Source of the DNA: JBFWVD01 sp050246915
GTDB lineage: Bacteria; Actinomycetota; Acidimicrobiia; Acidimicrobiales; Ilumatobacteraceae
Length of the DNA stretch: 45,421 nt
Assembly: GCA_050246915.1 (NCBI GenBank)
Contig: JBFWVD010000044.1
Location: forward strand, 1-45,421
Direction: 5' to 3'
Made by a program: the position numbers and the translations under genes. Of this stretch, positions 8,773-17,571 are shown one piece after another. The notes beneath the pieces are model-generated. The model was not told where the DNA came from and searched no databases. It saw nothing but the letters and a program-made list of their open reading frames with translations. The first letter of the stretch is position 1, and every line of letters begins with the position of its first letter.

Positions 8773-9025
8773 AGGGGCTCCTCGGTATGACCCCCGGCAT
8801 GGGGGCGTTCGACGTCGATCGCTGGGCGACGCATGGCACTGTGCCGACCGATGGTGAGAGCCAGTGAAGAACTCCAGAAAAGACCCCAACTTCTTGCCGA
8901 AAGTCCCCCTTCCCATTCCCCGGGCCGAGGAGTAGACCAACTGGTCGGAGCGCCGGGAAGTCTGGTCGGCACACAATCCACGGGCGTCCGTCACCTCGGC
9001 GGACACAGGGCGTCAAGGAGTCGGC
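8773..9025. promoter_or_regulatory. Divergent promoter region between the transporter operon and the SPFH gene
   Basis: These 253 bases lie between divergent starts and must hold both promoters. I see an AAGGAG ribosome binding site at 9015-9020 for the SPFH gene, GAGGAG for the lipoprotein, and a small GC hairpin (CCCCC at 8791-8795, GGGGG at 8801-8805) in the lipoprotein leader. No convincing -35/-10 pair or operator stands out. Confidence 0.5.
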
Positions 9026-11047
9026 GTGTCGCCAGTTCTCATCCTCATCATCGCAATCGTCGTTGTCGCGCTCTTCGTGCTGCTGCGATCGCTGTACTCG
9101 ATCGGACCGACCCAGGTCGGCCTCGTCAACAAACGCCTCGCCCGCAAGAAGCTCCGCGAGGGTGATCCCATCGCTTTCAACGGCGAGGCCGGCTATCAGG
9201 CCGAGCTACTCATGCCGGGTCTTCGATTCAAGTTGTGGCCGGTGTACGGCGTGGCCCGCCATCCGTGGGTGCAGGTGCCCGCTGGCGAGATCGGCGTGGT
9301 CATCGCCCAGGTCGGTGCCAACCTCCCCATCGGCGCCAAGAGCGCGGTCTACAAACCCGAGTTCGGCAACTTCTCCGACGTCGGGACGTTCCTCAGCGGT
9401 GGTGGGCAAAAGGGTGTGCAACGTCCGGTGCTGACACCGGGCACCTTGCTCCCCATCCATCCCGTGGCCTTCCTGGTCCTCACCGCCTACCAGGTGTACG
9501 GCCTCCCGGTCTCACCCGATCTGCGCGGAACCTCCAGTAAAGGTGGGTTGACACCCGAGGCCTTCGGCCTGACGCCGCAGCAGCTGAAGGTGGTGGTGAT
9601 CGCCCCCGAGGGCAACGCCGACCGCATCGGCGTCGTGACCGCGCTGGAAGGCGAGCCATTGCCATCGGGCGACATCGCGGCACGACTCGGTGGGTACGCC
9701 GACGTGTTGGCCATGGAGCAGGCCAACGCCCTCGACGCCGAGATCATCGAAGTGCTGCTCGGCAACAAGAACGGTCTGCACAACAACTATCAGGACTTCC
9801 AGAAGTTCGTTGACTCCGGCGGCCGCATCGGTCTGCAGCACGATCCGCTGCTCTACGGCGCCTATCTGCTCAACCCGTTCCTCGTGTCGGTGGAGCTCGT
9901 ACCGATGCTGGTGGTCAAGCAAGGTGAGGTGGCCGTGGTGAAGGCCTTCGTCGGCCTTCCCACCCTCGACACCTCGGGTGCGGAGTTCAAGTTCGGGTCC
10001 ATCGTCCGTCCCGGCCATCGCGGTATCTGGGAAGAGCCGCTGCGCACCGGCAAGTACCCGATCAACCCCCGTTGCTACGCGGCTGAGATCGTGCCGACGT
10101 CGATCCTCACCCTCAACTGGTCCAACGAGGTGAGCCGCGCGCACTCGCTCGACGCCAACCTCGGACCCATCGAGGGCAAGAGCCGTGAGGGTTTCGTGTT
10201 CACCATCGAACTGCAGGTGCAGATCCACGTTCCCGACACCAAGGCCCCGAAGGTCATCTCGATGGTCGGCACCATGCTCAACCTGGTGAACGAAGTGCTG
10301 CAATCCGCGGTGGGCAACCACTTCCGCAACACCTTGCAGGACCTCGAGGCAGTTCGCTTCATCGAGACCCGTATGGAAGTGCAACGAGCGGCGCTGTCGG
10401 CGGTCACCGAGTACCTCGGCGCATACGAGGTGGAGACCAAGGGCGTCTACATCCAGAATGTGAACTTCCCGGCCGAGCTGGTGGAGGTCCTCACCGAGCG
10501 AGAGATCGCCAAGCAGGAGCGAGCCACCTTCGAAGAGCAGCAGCGGGCCCAGACCGCTCGAATCGAGACCGAGAAGGCACGCGGTACCGCCGACATGCAA
10601 GGCCAATTGGCATCGTCGGAAGTGTCGATCTCCATCAACTCCAACCGAGCCGATGCCCGCGAAGCCGAAGCCCGAGGCGAGGCCGCGTTCGTTCGTACCA
10701 CCGGCGAGGCCGAAGCCGCCAGGATCCAGGCCATCGGTCTGGCCGAGGCCAAGGCCACCGAAGCGTTGGGACTGGCCAAGGCCGAGGGCTTCGAAGCTCA
10801 GCAACGGGCCCTGGGTGCGGCAGCCACCGCCATCGTGGCCGTGGCCAACGCCGTGGCAGACGGCAACATCAAGGTGGTGCCCGACGTGCTCGTGGCCGGG
10901 TCGAACGGCGGCAGCGGGTCGATCGAAGGGCTGGCCGCTGCACTCATCAAGATGGTGCAGGGCAAGAACGCCGCCGAGGACCGAGCCGCTGCCGTCGAGG
11001 CCGCTGAGCTGCCGCCGCCGGAGAGCGCCGAATCCGCACCCCAGTGA
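9026..11047 (+). CDS. SPFH/band 7 (flotillin-like) membrane protein
   Basis: The GTG start at 9026 is five bases after AAGGAG and gives 673 residues. An N-terminal membrane anchor (residues about 3-20) is followed by a long SPFH/prohibitin-type region. The C-terminal third (about 480-640) is rich in Ala, Glu and Gln (EREIAKQERATFEEQQRA, then repeated GEAEAARIQA/GLAEAKATEALGLA) and is predicted coiled coil, the usual flotillin stalk used for oligomerisation. The body is longer than a typical 450-500-residue flotillin and contains two band 7-like stretches (about 80-130 and 290-470). Such proteins organise membrane microdomains and scaffold signalling or transport complexes. No NfeD-type partner is adjacent. 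The stop codon lies in the first copy of a 14-bp tandem array. Confidence 0.88.
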   Translation: MSPVLILIIAIVVVALFVLLRSLYSIGPTQVGLVNKRLARKKLREGDPIAFNGEAGYQAELLMPGLRFKLWPVYGVARHPWVQVPAGEIGVVIAQVGANLPIGAKSAVYKPEFGNFSDVGTFLSGGGQKGVQRPVLTPGTLLPIHPVAFLVLTAYQVYGLPVSPDLRGTSSKGGLTPEAFGLTPQQLKVVVIAPEGNADRIGVVTALEGEPLPSGDIAARLGGYADVLAMEQANALDAEIIEVLLGNKNGLHNNYQDFQKFVDSGGRIGLQHDPLLYGAYLLNPFLVSVELVPMLVVKQGEVAVVKAFVGLPTLDTSGAEFKFGSIVRPGHRGIWEEPLRTGKYPINPRCYAAEIVPTSILTLNWSNEVSRAHSLDANLGPIEGKSREGFVFTIELQVQIHVPDTKAPKVISMVGTMLNLVNEVLQSAVGNHFRNTLQDLEAVRFIETRMEVQRAALSAVTEYLGAYEVETKGVYIQNVNFPAELVEVLTEREIAKQERATFEEQQRAQTARIETEKARGTADMQGQLASSEVSISINSNRADAREAEARGEAAFVRTTGEAEAARIQAIGLAEAKATEALGLAKAEGFEAQQRALGAAATAIVAVANAVADGNIKVVPDVLVAGSNGGSGSIEGLAAALIKMVQGKNAAEDRAAAVEAAELPPPESAESAPQ

Positions 11048-11110
11048 TCAGGCCCCAGTGATCAGGCCCCAGTGATCAGGCCCCAGTGATCGGCACCCCA
11101 GTGATCGCCA
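11039..11110 (+). repeat. 14-bp tandem array containing the SPFH stop codon
   Basis: Three perfect copies of CCCCAGTGATCAGG (11039-11052, 11053-11066, 11067-11080) are followed by two 15-bp degenerate copies (CCCCAGTGATCGGCA, CCCCAGTGATCGCCA). The TGA in the first copy, at 11045-11047, is the stop codon of the SPFH gene. Each perfect copy contains the palindrome TGATCA. Confidence 0.9.
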
Positions 11111-11136
11111 CACGGTGAGCACCCACTGATGTCGAG

Positions 11137-11174
11137 CCGTCCACTCCGCCTTGTAGGCCCGACGGAGTGGACGG
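11137..11174. terminator. 12-bp perfect inverted repeat, probable terminator
   Basis: CCGTCCACTCCG (11137-11148) and CGGAGTGGACGG (11163-11174) are exact inverted copies separated by 14 bases. It lies after the SPFH gene and 51 bases before the aldo/keto reductase start. There is no T-run, so this is either a GC-rich hairpin terminator of actinobacterial style or an operator for the downstream operon. Confidence 0.55.
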
Positions 11175-11225
11175 ATATGGTCGCACCCGTCGCGCGCATC
11201 GCTGATCACGGTTGAGGAGACGGTT

Positions 11226-12215
11226 GTGGAGTACGTACGGCTCGGGAGCACAGGGCTGCGGGTATCGCGCCTCTGCCTGGGCACCATGACCTTCGGTCTC
11301 CAGTGCGACGAGCAGCAGTCCCACGCCATCCTCGACACTGCATACGACGCCGGCATCACGTTCCTCGACACGGCCGACGTCTACCCGGTGGGCGGGACCG
11401 TCGACACGGTCGGACGCACCGAGGAGATCATCGGACGCTGGATGGCCGGACGGCGCGACGACGTCATCGTGGCCACGAAGGCGTTTGCGTCGATGAGCCG
11501 ACGTCAATGGGATCGCGGCACGTCGCGCAAGCATCTCCTCGATGGCATCGACGCATCGCTCCGTCGCCTCGGCACCGACTACGTCGACCTCTACCAGTTG
11601 CACGGCGACGATCGGTCCACACCGCTCGACGAGACGCTGGCCGCGCTCGACACCATCGTGCAATCGGGCCGGGCCCGCTACGTCGGCTGCTCGAACTTCC
11701 TCGCCTATCGATTGGCCACCGCCCTCGGCCGAAGCGATGTGCGCAACATCGTGCGCATGGTCTCGGTGCAGCCCCGCTACTGCCTGTTGTGGCGCGGTAT
11801 CGAACGAGAGTTGCTCCCGCTGTGCGAGCAGGAAGGCCTGGCTGTCATCCCGTACAACCCGCTCGCCGGTGGTTTGCTGAGCGGGAAGCACCAGCGATCG
11901 ACCGCACCAGCGGACGGGACGCGCTTCACGCTGGGACACGCCGGAAAGATGTACACCGAGCGCTATTGGCATGACCGTGAGTTCGACACCGTCGACGCCC
12001 TCCGTCCGTTCGCCGACGAGCTCGGCATCTCGCTGGCGACGCTCGCCGTGTCCTGGGTGCTGGCCAACCCCACGGTCACCGCTCCGATCATCGGTGCCAG
12101 CAAGCCCGAGCAACTCGCCGATTCGATCGCGGCGGCGTCGACGCCGCTGTCGGTCGACGTCAAGACTGCTCTCGACCACCTCACCACTGACTTCCTCGCT
12201 ACAGATGGGTTCTGA
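11226..12215 (+). CDS. Aldo/keto reductase
   Basis: This 329-residue (alpha/beta)8 NADPH-dependent oxidoreductase starts at a GTG. The catalytic tetrad is readable: Asp48 (FLDTAD), Tyr53 (ADVYP), Lys85 (VATKAF) and His126 (YQLHG). The GCSNF segment and the C-terminal PIIGASKPEQL are normal for the YajO/AKR11-12-like group. It would reduce aldehydes or ketones in the cytoplasm; the substrate is not predictable. Its stop is three bases before the start of an acyl-CoA dehydrogenase, which overlaps a second one, so the three probably form one operon acting on an acyl-CoA or a related carbonyl intermediate. Confidence 0.9.
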   Translation: MEYVRLGSTGLRVSRLCLGTMTFGLQCDEQQSHAILDTAYDAGITFLDTADVYPVGGTVDTVGRTEEIIGRWMAGRRDDVIVATKAFASMSRRQWDRGTSRKHLLDGIDASLRRLGTDYVDLYQLHGDDRSTPLDETLAALDTIVQSGRARYVGCSNFLAYRLATALGRSDVRNIVRMVSVQPRYCLLWRGIERELLPLCEQEGLAVIPYNPLAGGLLSGKHQRSTAPADGTRFTLGHAGKMYTERYWHDREFDTVDALRPFADELGISLATLAVSWVLANPTVTAPIIGASKPEQLADSIAAASTPLSVDVKTALDHLTTDFLATDGF

Positions 12216-12218
12216 TCA

Positions 12219-13373
12219 ATGACCGCATCGAACGAACTGTCCTTCTACCCGACGGACCTCACTGCCGACGAGCTCGCGCTCCAGGCACAGGTGCGCGCCT
12301 TCCTCGAGCGTGAGCTGCCACCGGGCTCCTTCGAGCCCGGGCTCGGCATGGGTGCCCACGGGGACAAGGAGTTCTCGCTCAAGCTGGGCGCCAACGGCTA
12401 TCTGGGCATGGCCATCCCCAAGCGTTACGGGGGCGGCGAGCGCAAGGCCGTCGATCGCTTCGTGGTCGTCGAGGAATTGCTCCGCTGGGGTGCGCCGATC
12501 GGCCGCACCTGGGTGGCCGATCGCCAGACCGGCCCCGTGCTGGTGAAGTTCGGCACCGAGGAGCAGCGTGAACGCTTCCTGCCCGGCATCTGCCGTGGCG
12601 AGATCGCCTTCTCGATCGGGATGAGCGAGCCCGACTCCGGCTCCGACCTGGCCTCGGTGTCGACGCGAGCCACGAAGACCGACGGCGGTTGGTTGCTGAA
12701 CGGTACGAAGATCTGGACGACCAACGCCCACATCAACGACTGGTTCATCGTGCTGTGTCGAACCGACCCGGACTCGAAGCGCCACGACGGTCTGAGCCAG
12801 CTCATCGTGGACCTCCACCAAGAGGGCGTGGAGGTGAAGCCCATCCCCTACCTCGACGGCACCGCCGAGTTCAACGAGGTGGTGATGACCGACGTGTTCG
12901 TGCCCGACGAGCTGGTGCTCGGACAGGTCGGCATGGGCTGGGCACAGAACACGTCAGAGCTGGCCTATGAGCGCGGCGGTCCCGATCGTTGGTTGTCGCC
13001 GTTCGTGCTGGTGCAAGCCTTCTTGCGCGAGATGCCCGACCTGGCAGCCACCGATGCCGGACAGCAGCTCATCGGCTGGGCCACCGCGAAGTGGTTCGGC
13101 CTGCGTCGCCTCTCGCTCTCGGTCGCCCGCAAGATCGATGCCGGCGGTGCACCATCGGCCGAGTCGTCCTTGGTCAAGGAGATGGGCAGCCGCTTCGAGC
13201 AGGACGTCATCTACCAACTCGGTCGTCTCGTCGACCTCGAACCGTCGCCCGAATCGTCGTCGTTGTTCGAGCGCTTGCTGGTGAAAGCGACGCTCACCAA
13301 CGGTGGGTTCACCATCCGCGGCGGCACCATCGAGATCCTCCGTTCCGTTGCCTCGAAGGGACTTCGTTCATGA
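12219..13373 (+). CDS. Acyl-CoA dehydrogenase (first of a pair)
   Basis: This 384-residue flavoprotein of the acyl-CoA dehydrogenase family has the FAD/substrate signature FSIGMSEPDSGSDL at about 130-143, followed by WLLNGTKIWTTNAH. It ends with IRGGTIEILRSVASKGL, the usual C-terminal FAD-contact region. It would oxidise an acyl-CoA to the 2-enoyl-CoA and pass electrons to ETF. It is translationally coupled (ATGA overlap) to a second, more divergent dehydrogenase. In actinobacteria such coupled pairs often form alpha2beta2 heterotetramers, as in the FadE28-FadE29 steroid side-chain enzyme, so a bulky acyl-CoA substrate is plausible but unproven. Confidence 0.92.
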   Translation: MTASNELSFYPTDLTADELALQAQVRAFLERELPPGSFEPGLGMGAHGDKEFSLKLGANGYLGMAIPKRYGGGERKAVDRFVVVEELLRWGAPIGRTWVADRQTGPVLVKFGTEEQRERFLPGICRGEIAFSIGMSEPDSGSDLASVSTRATKTDGGWLLNGTKIWTTNAHINDWFIVLCRTDPDSKRHDGLSQLIVDLHQEGVEVKPIPYLDGTAEFNEVVMTDVFVPDELVLGQVGMGWAQNTSELAYERGGPDRWLSPFVLVQAFLREMPDLAATDAGQQLIGWATAKWFGLRRLSLSVARKIDAGGAPSAESSLVKEMGSRFEQDVIYQLGRLVDLEPSPESSSLFERLLVKATLTNGGFTIRGGTIEILRSVASKGLRS

Positions 13374-14443
13374 GCCACTTCCCCGACGTCGATCCCCTCT
13401 TGATCGAGACCGCCGACAAGGCGTTCGCCAGTTCCTGCACCCACAGCGCGCTCCAAGATGCCGAGCGCGACGGCTGGGCGCCGGCGGTGTGGGGCGCCAC
13501 CGCTGACATCGGCCTGCAACTCATCTCCGTACCGGAGGAGAACGGAGGCGTGGGCGGAACGCTCGTCGACGCGTTGGCCGTGCTCTTCACCGCCGGTCGT
13601 CACGCCGCGCCGATCCCATTGGCAGAGAACGGTGTCATCGCCGGATGGCTGGCCGCATCGGCCGGCCTCACCCTGCCCGACGGCGTCGTCACGGCGGTGA
13701 CCGCCACCAACTTCAACACGTTGCGCGTCGATGGCGGCAAGGTCTCAGGTTCGGCCAAGTACGTGCCGTGGGCCCGCAAGGCCGACACGATCGTCGCGTT
13801 GGCCGACAGTGACGGCGGGCCGCAGGTCGTGATGTTGAACGCCGCCGATCTCACCGTCGATCAGGCCACCAACATCGCCGGCGAGCCACGTGATGCCATC
13901 ACGGCCAGCGCCGTCACGCCTGTTGCCACGGCCGCGGCCAACGGCGCCGACGCCGCGTCGTTGCGGCTCCGTGCCGGCCTCGCTCGTGCCGCGCAGATGG
14001 CCGGTGCACTCGAGCGGATGAGCGAGATCACCGTCGGCTACACCAACGAGCGCCATCAGTTCGGCAAGCCGATCAGCTCGTTCCAAGCCATCCAGCAGCA
14101 CTTGGTGCACACGGCGCAGGATGCCGCCATCGTCACCATCGCCGTTGCCACTGCAGCGCGCGTTGCTCTCCATGGCGATGCACGGTTCGAGATCGCCAGC
14201 GCGGTGACCCTCGCCGATGATGCGGCCGTGACTGCGTCGCGCGCTGCGCATCAGGCCCACGGTGCGATGGGCCTGACCCAGGAGTACACCCTCCACCACT
14301 TCAGCCGCCGGCTGTGGGCATGGCGCCACGAGTTCGGCGGTCCACGAGCGTGGACCACCGACGTCGCCGGTTACGCGCTGCAGGCCGGACCCGATGGGCT
14401 CTACCCGCTCATCACCGGTGGCACCGCCATGCTGGTGGGCTGA
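13370..14443 (+). CDS. Acyl-CoA dehydrogenase (second of the pair)
   Basis: The ATG at 13370 overlaps the stop of the preceding gene and gives 357 residues. The N-terminal and middle domains are poorly conserved, with no clear SEP..GSD motif. The C-terminal helical domain is plain: NERHQFGKPISSFQAIQQHL, then HQAHGAMGLTQEYTLHHFSR. This asymmetry, with one partner keeping the flavin loop and the other not, is expected for the two chains of a heteromeric ACAD. It probably acts only together with the product of 12219-13373. Longer upstream starts in the same frame run inside the first gene and are not credible. Confidence 0.88.
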   Translation: MSHFPDVDPLLIETADKAFASSCTHSALQDAERDGWAPAVWGATADIGLQLISVPEENGGVGGTLVDALAVLFTAGRHAAPIPLAENGVIAGWLAASAGLTLPDGVVTAVTATNFNTLRVDGGKVSGSAKYVPWARKADTIVALADSDGGPQVVMLNAADLTVDQATNIAGEPRDAITASAVTPVATAAANGADAASLRLRAGLARAAQMAGALERMSEITVGYTNERHQFGKPISSFQAIQQHLVHTAQDAAIVTIAVATAARVALHGDARFEIASAVTLADDAAVTASRAAHQAHGAMGLTQEYTLHHFSRRLWAWRHEFGGPRAWTTDVAGYALQAGPDGLYPLITGGTAMLVG

Positions 14444-14518
14444 CCCTCAACTCGACCCCGGCTCGTCCGTCGGCCGGGCCCTGACGTGCACGCTCAGCCG
14501 ATACCGGGTTCGTGTGGC

Positions 14519-14731
14519 TCAGCGCAGAAGCATCTGCATGAGACCCAAACCGGTCCCAAGAAGACCGCAGAGGAGCCAGAGCCGCGTCCCGATCCGCCTG
14601 AACCAGTCGAAGTACGCCGGATCAGCGATGCTCCGGATCGGGTGGAACCATCCACGAGGCCCCTCGATCAGAAGAATCGCGAGCAGGCCCATCCCAGTGA
14701 AGATCAGTCCGAAGACCAGAACGTCTGGCAT
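14519..14731 (-). CDS. Small membrane protein of unknown function
   Basis: A 70-residue protein starts at the ATG 14731, which is preceded by AAGGGGG at a suitable distance; an upstream in-frame GTG at 14749 would lie in the ribosome binding site. Two hydrophobic segments (about 3-20 and 50-68) flank a short amphipathic, basic stretch with WFHPIRSIADPAYFDWFRRIG. I do not recognise the family. It follows the SGNH hydrolase gene on the same strand after 60 bases and could be cotranscribed with it. The 75 bases between its stop and the acyl-CoA dehydrogenase stop show no clear feature. Confidence 0.55.
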   Translation of the reverse strand: MPDVLVFGLIFTGMGLLAILLIEGPRGWFHPIRSIADPAYFDWFRRIGTRLWLLCGLLGTGLGLMQMLLR

Positions 14732-14791
14732 CGCGATGTCCCCCTTCACGGATCAGAGTGCGGACCGCTTCTCGGCAAGCGTCGCGGCGAG

Positions 14792-16717
14792 TCAGGCGCT
14801 GGGGTCGACGAACACCGCGGTCACGTCGGTGACGACATCGACCGCGGTGAACGCTCGCACACACGTGCCATTCGCGTCGGCTGCGCCCAGTGCCATGACC
14901 GGTCGGATGGTGCGCGCCGCGTAGTTGACGTTCGACGTGCCCGACGTCGTGCCGCACGGTTGCACGGTCACATAGCCATCAGCGGTGGGGTTCACGGCAG
15001 TGACGTTGAGGACCTCGACGCCGGTCACGGCCGGGAGCGAGAGTCCGTTGAGCGCACCATTGGGTCCGGCGCCGCCGGGGCTGCGGGTGTCGCTGAGGCG
15101 ATATGGGGTCACCGCCAACAGGCCGAGGCGGCCCGACGGTGAGAACGTCCCGAACACATCGATGACCAGATCCATCGGCGAGGACGTGGTCACGCACACC
15201 TTGCCGCCCACCACTGGGGCGAGCACGGCGTTGGACACCACTCGACCGCCGACTCGCGCCGGATCCACGTTGAGCACCGACGTCTCGGCGTTCACACCGC
15301 ACGGTTGCACCGACACGAACCCCGCCCCAGCGGGATCGACACCGGCAATGCCGAGCCACACCGCGCTCACGTTGGCCGGCATGTTCGGAACCGAGCTGAG
15401 ATCGAGCTCGGTCGCCTGACCGGCGGTGCGACGGCCCTTCACACTCAACTGAGCGATGCCGCCCGTACGAGTATCGACCAGTCGGGATGGACCGCTCGGC
15501 GTGAAGCGCGCGCCGGCCGGTGTGAACCATCCGACGACGTCGATCAGCACGTCGGTGTCAATTGTTGTTGCTACACACAGATCCTGATCGGCACCGAGTC
15601 GAACGATGGCGGCATTGGCCACGTTCTGACCACGCACCACGTTGAGGCTCGAGGTACCGGGCACGCCTCCGTCGCAGGGATGTGCCGTGAGATACCCCGG
15701 GCCGCACGGACCCACCGAGGTGAGGTTGATCGCGGCGGCCGTGGCCGAGGCCGGGGCGATGCCAGTGAGGTCCACGCGCAGGCGACGCCCTGCGCCGAGC
15801 GGCTCCGTCCGAGACGGGTCCTCAATGTCGTCGGCTCGGGTGTCGGCCACGCGATCGGGCGTGATCGACACGAATCCACTCAATGGCGTCGTCACCGTCA
15901 ACGGTGCTGTGGTGGGAAGCGCCTCACCCGAGCGACCAGCGATGGCACAACGGCCGAGGACGACATCGCCCACAACACGATCGAGCCACTCGACCAGAGC
16001 CATCGTGCCGACGGGCGTGATGTGGATCCCGTCCCACCAGAACCAACAGCCGGTGTTCGTCTCCATACCTCGAGATCCGGGTGCGCCCACCGAGGTGCGC
16101 GGCTGATTGCACTGCGTCGCCGTGTACCCGTCCCAGTCTTCGACGATGAGGTTGGAGTACTGCGCCGCCTTCTCCGCCAAGTGGGTGTTGTGCTTCTCGA
16201 ACAGCCCACGCGCCGATCCGTAACCGGGCACGTTGTAGCTCGTGGTGGTGCGGTAGTTGATCCAGATCACGTACGGGATGCCTTGGCTGTTGGCCTCGGC
16301 CATCACTGCATCGATGCCGGCTCGGATGTCGTTGTCGTCGTACCCGGCCATGATCACCACGGCGTCACCGAGTTGGCCCCGCCGGGCACGCATCTCATCG
16401 ATGACGGTGGCTGGTTTGTAGCGAGCGCCGGTGATGCGGTCGAGGCCGGTGCAACTCACACCGATGATGCGCCGGCAACTCTCGGCGATCATCTCTGCAT
16501 CGAATCGCTGATCGAGCACATCCACCGAGTGGGTGACACCCATACCGTCGTACCAACTCGTCGCGGCCATGGTGGAGTCGCCGAGGAACGTCACGCGCGG
16601 CTTGGTGGCTGCTGATGCCGAGTCCGCTGTCGCTGTCATGTGCATGCCGACGCCGAACAACGCCATGACTGCGACAAGAGCTACCCCGCGGACGGTTCCC
16701 AACACTCGGTGGTCCAT
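14792..16717 (-). CDS. Secreted SGNH/GDSL hydrolase with three C-terminal DTR beta modules
   Basis: The ATG at 16717 opens a signal peptide (MDHRVLGTVRGVALVAVMAL..., likely cleaved near SASA-A at about 34-36), giving 641 residues. Residues about 40-250 form an SGNH hydrolase domain: nucleophile Ser48 in LGDSTM, and Asp229 and His232 in WWDGIHITPVG. This resembles the extracellular SGNH domains that add or remove O-acetyl groups. The rest consists of three modules of about 115-130 residues that begin RVADTR, RLVDTR and RLSDTR and contain paired cysteines and a VQPCG motif. Related but cysteine-free modules occur in the deacetylase at 23085-24875. The modules probably hold the enzyme on the cell surface or on polysaccharide; that is inference. 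It is divergent from the PAQR gene. Confidence 0.82.
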   Translation of the reverse strand: MDHRVLGTVRGVALVAVMALFGVGMHMTATADSASAATKPRVTFLGDSTMAATSWYDGMGVTHSVDVLDQRFDAEMIAESCRRIIGVSCTGLDRITGARYKPATVIDEMRARRGQLGDAVVIMAGYDDNDIRAGIDAVMAEANSQGIPYVIWINYRTTTSYNVPGYGSARGLFEKHNTHLAEKAAQYSNLIVEDWDGYTATQCNQPRTSVGAPGSRGMETNTGCWFWWDGIHITPVGTMALVEWLDRVVGDVVLGRCAIAGRSGEALPTTAPLTVTTPLSGFVSITPDRVADTRADDIEDPSRTEPLGAGRRLRVDLTGIAPASATAAAINLTSVGPCGPGYLTAHPCDGGVPGTSSLNVVRGQNVANAAIVRLGADQDLCVATTIDTDVLIDVVGWFTPAGARFTPSGPSRLVDTRTGGIAQLSVKGRRTAGQATELDLSSVPNMPANVSAVWLGIAGVDPAGAGFVSVQPCGVNAETSVLNVDPARVGGRVVSNAVLAPVVGGKVCVTTSSPMDLVIDVFGTFSPSGRLGLLAVTPYRLSDTRSPGGAGPNGALNGLSLPAVTGVEVLNVTAVNPTADGYVTVQPCGTTSGTSNVNYAARTIRPVMALGAADANGTCVRAFTAVDVVTDVTAVFVDPSA

Positions 16718-16857
16718 CCGTCGATCGTAGGAGTCGTTGATTCCCGCGGGGCGGATTCCTGCCGAACGGCTCATGCCATGTGAAATCCCCGTTGCGCGGT
16801 CCCACAAACATCTCCCTGGCCGGTACGGTCGATGCACGAACTGAGAGGTGGTCCCCC

Positions 16858-17508
16858 ATGGGCCTTACTCCGACACCCCCGCACGAACGACCACGGCTGC
16901 GTGGCGCAATGCATGCACTGGTGTTCTTCGCCGCCATCCCGGCGGCGATCTTCCTCATCCTCCATGCTCACCGAGCAACCGCGATTGCGGCCGCCTCGGT
17001 GTATGCCGCCAGCGTGTTGGCCCTGTTCGGGACCTCGGCCGGGTACCACCGTCTGACGCGATCGCCGAAGGCCACGGCCATCATGCAACGCCTCGATCAT
17101 TCGATGATCTACGTGCTCATCGCCGGTACCTACACCCCCATCTGCCTGTTGGCCCTGCCCCGGGCGTGGGGAATACCGATCCTGGCGATCGTCGGTGTCG
17201 GTGCGCTCATCGGTGTGGCCACGACCGTGTTCGCCTTCAATCGCTGGCGCATCTTGCACTACGCGCTCTACCCGATCATGGGGTGGATCGCCGTGGCAGC
17301 TGGGCCGCAGTTGGCCGACAGTCTCACCGGTACGCAACTGGCATTGATCGTTGCTGGTGGCGTTCTGTACACCGCGGGGTTCCCGGTACTCCTCACCGAG
17401 AAGCCCAATCCGTGGCCGAAGACGTTCGGTTATCACGAGGTGTGGCATTCGTTCACCGTCGCCGCTGGTGCTTGTCACTTCGCTGCGGTGGCATTGATCG
17501 TCAGCTGA
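16858..17508 (+). CDS. Hemolysin III / PAQR family membrane protein
   Basis: The ATG at 16858 gives 216 residues with seven hydrophobic segments. Family markers are GTSAGYHR after segment 2, RLDHSMIYVLIAGTYTPI, and the C-terminal HEVWHSFTVAAGACHF. The His residues in the first and last of these form the zinc site of PAQR-type hydrolases. Bacterial TrhA/YqfA proteins adjust membrane lipid fluidity; the hemolysin name is historical. A GAGAGGTGG sequence lies just upstream as a possible ribosome binding site. It is divergent from the SGNH hydrolase, with 140 bases between the two starts in which I see no clear operator. Confidence 0.88.
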   Translation: MGLTPTPPHERPRLRGAMHALVFFAAIPAAIFLILHAHRATAIAAASVYAASVLALFGTSAGYHRLTRSPKATAIMQRLDHSMIYVLIAGTYTPICLLALPRAWGIPILAIVGVGALIGVATTVFAFNRWRILHYALYPIMGWIAVAAGPQLADSLTGTQLALIVAGGVLYTAGFPVLLTEKPNPWPKTFGYHEVWHSFTVAAGACHFAAVALIVS

Positions 17509-17534
17509 TCGCCCGCACCGACGTTCCTCAGCGA

Positions 17535-17562
17535 AGCGACTGCACTGGAGCGACTGCACTGA
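17535..17562. repeat. Two 14-bp tandem copies between convergent stops
   Basis: AGCGACTGCACTGG (17535-17548) and AGCGACTGCACTGA (17549-17562) lie between the PAQR stop at 17508 and the molybdenum hydroxylase stop at 17572. The unit length equals that of the arrays at 1342, 11039, 22994 and 38078, but the sequence is different. Confidence 0.8.
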
Positions 17563-17571
17563 CGCGGCGGC

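Noticed and set aside
12989..13369. Long N-terminal extension of the second acyl-CoA dehydrogenase
   Set aside because: It lies in another frame inside the first dehydrogenase gene. The ATGA overlap at 13370 gives a normal-length protein.
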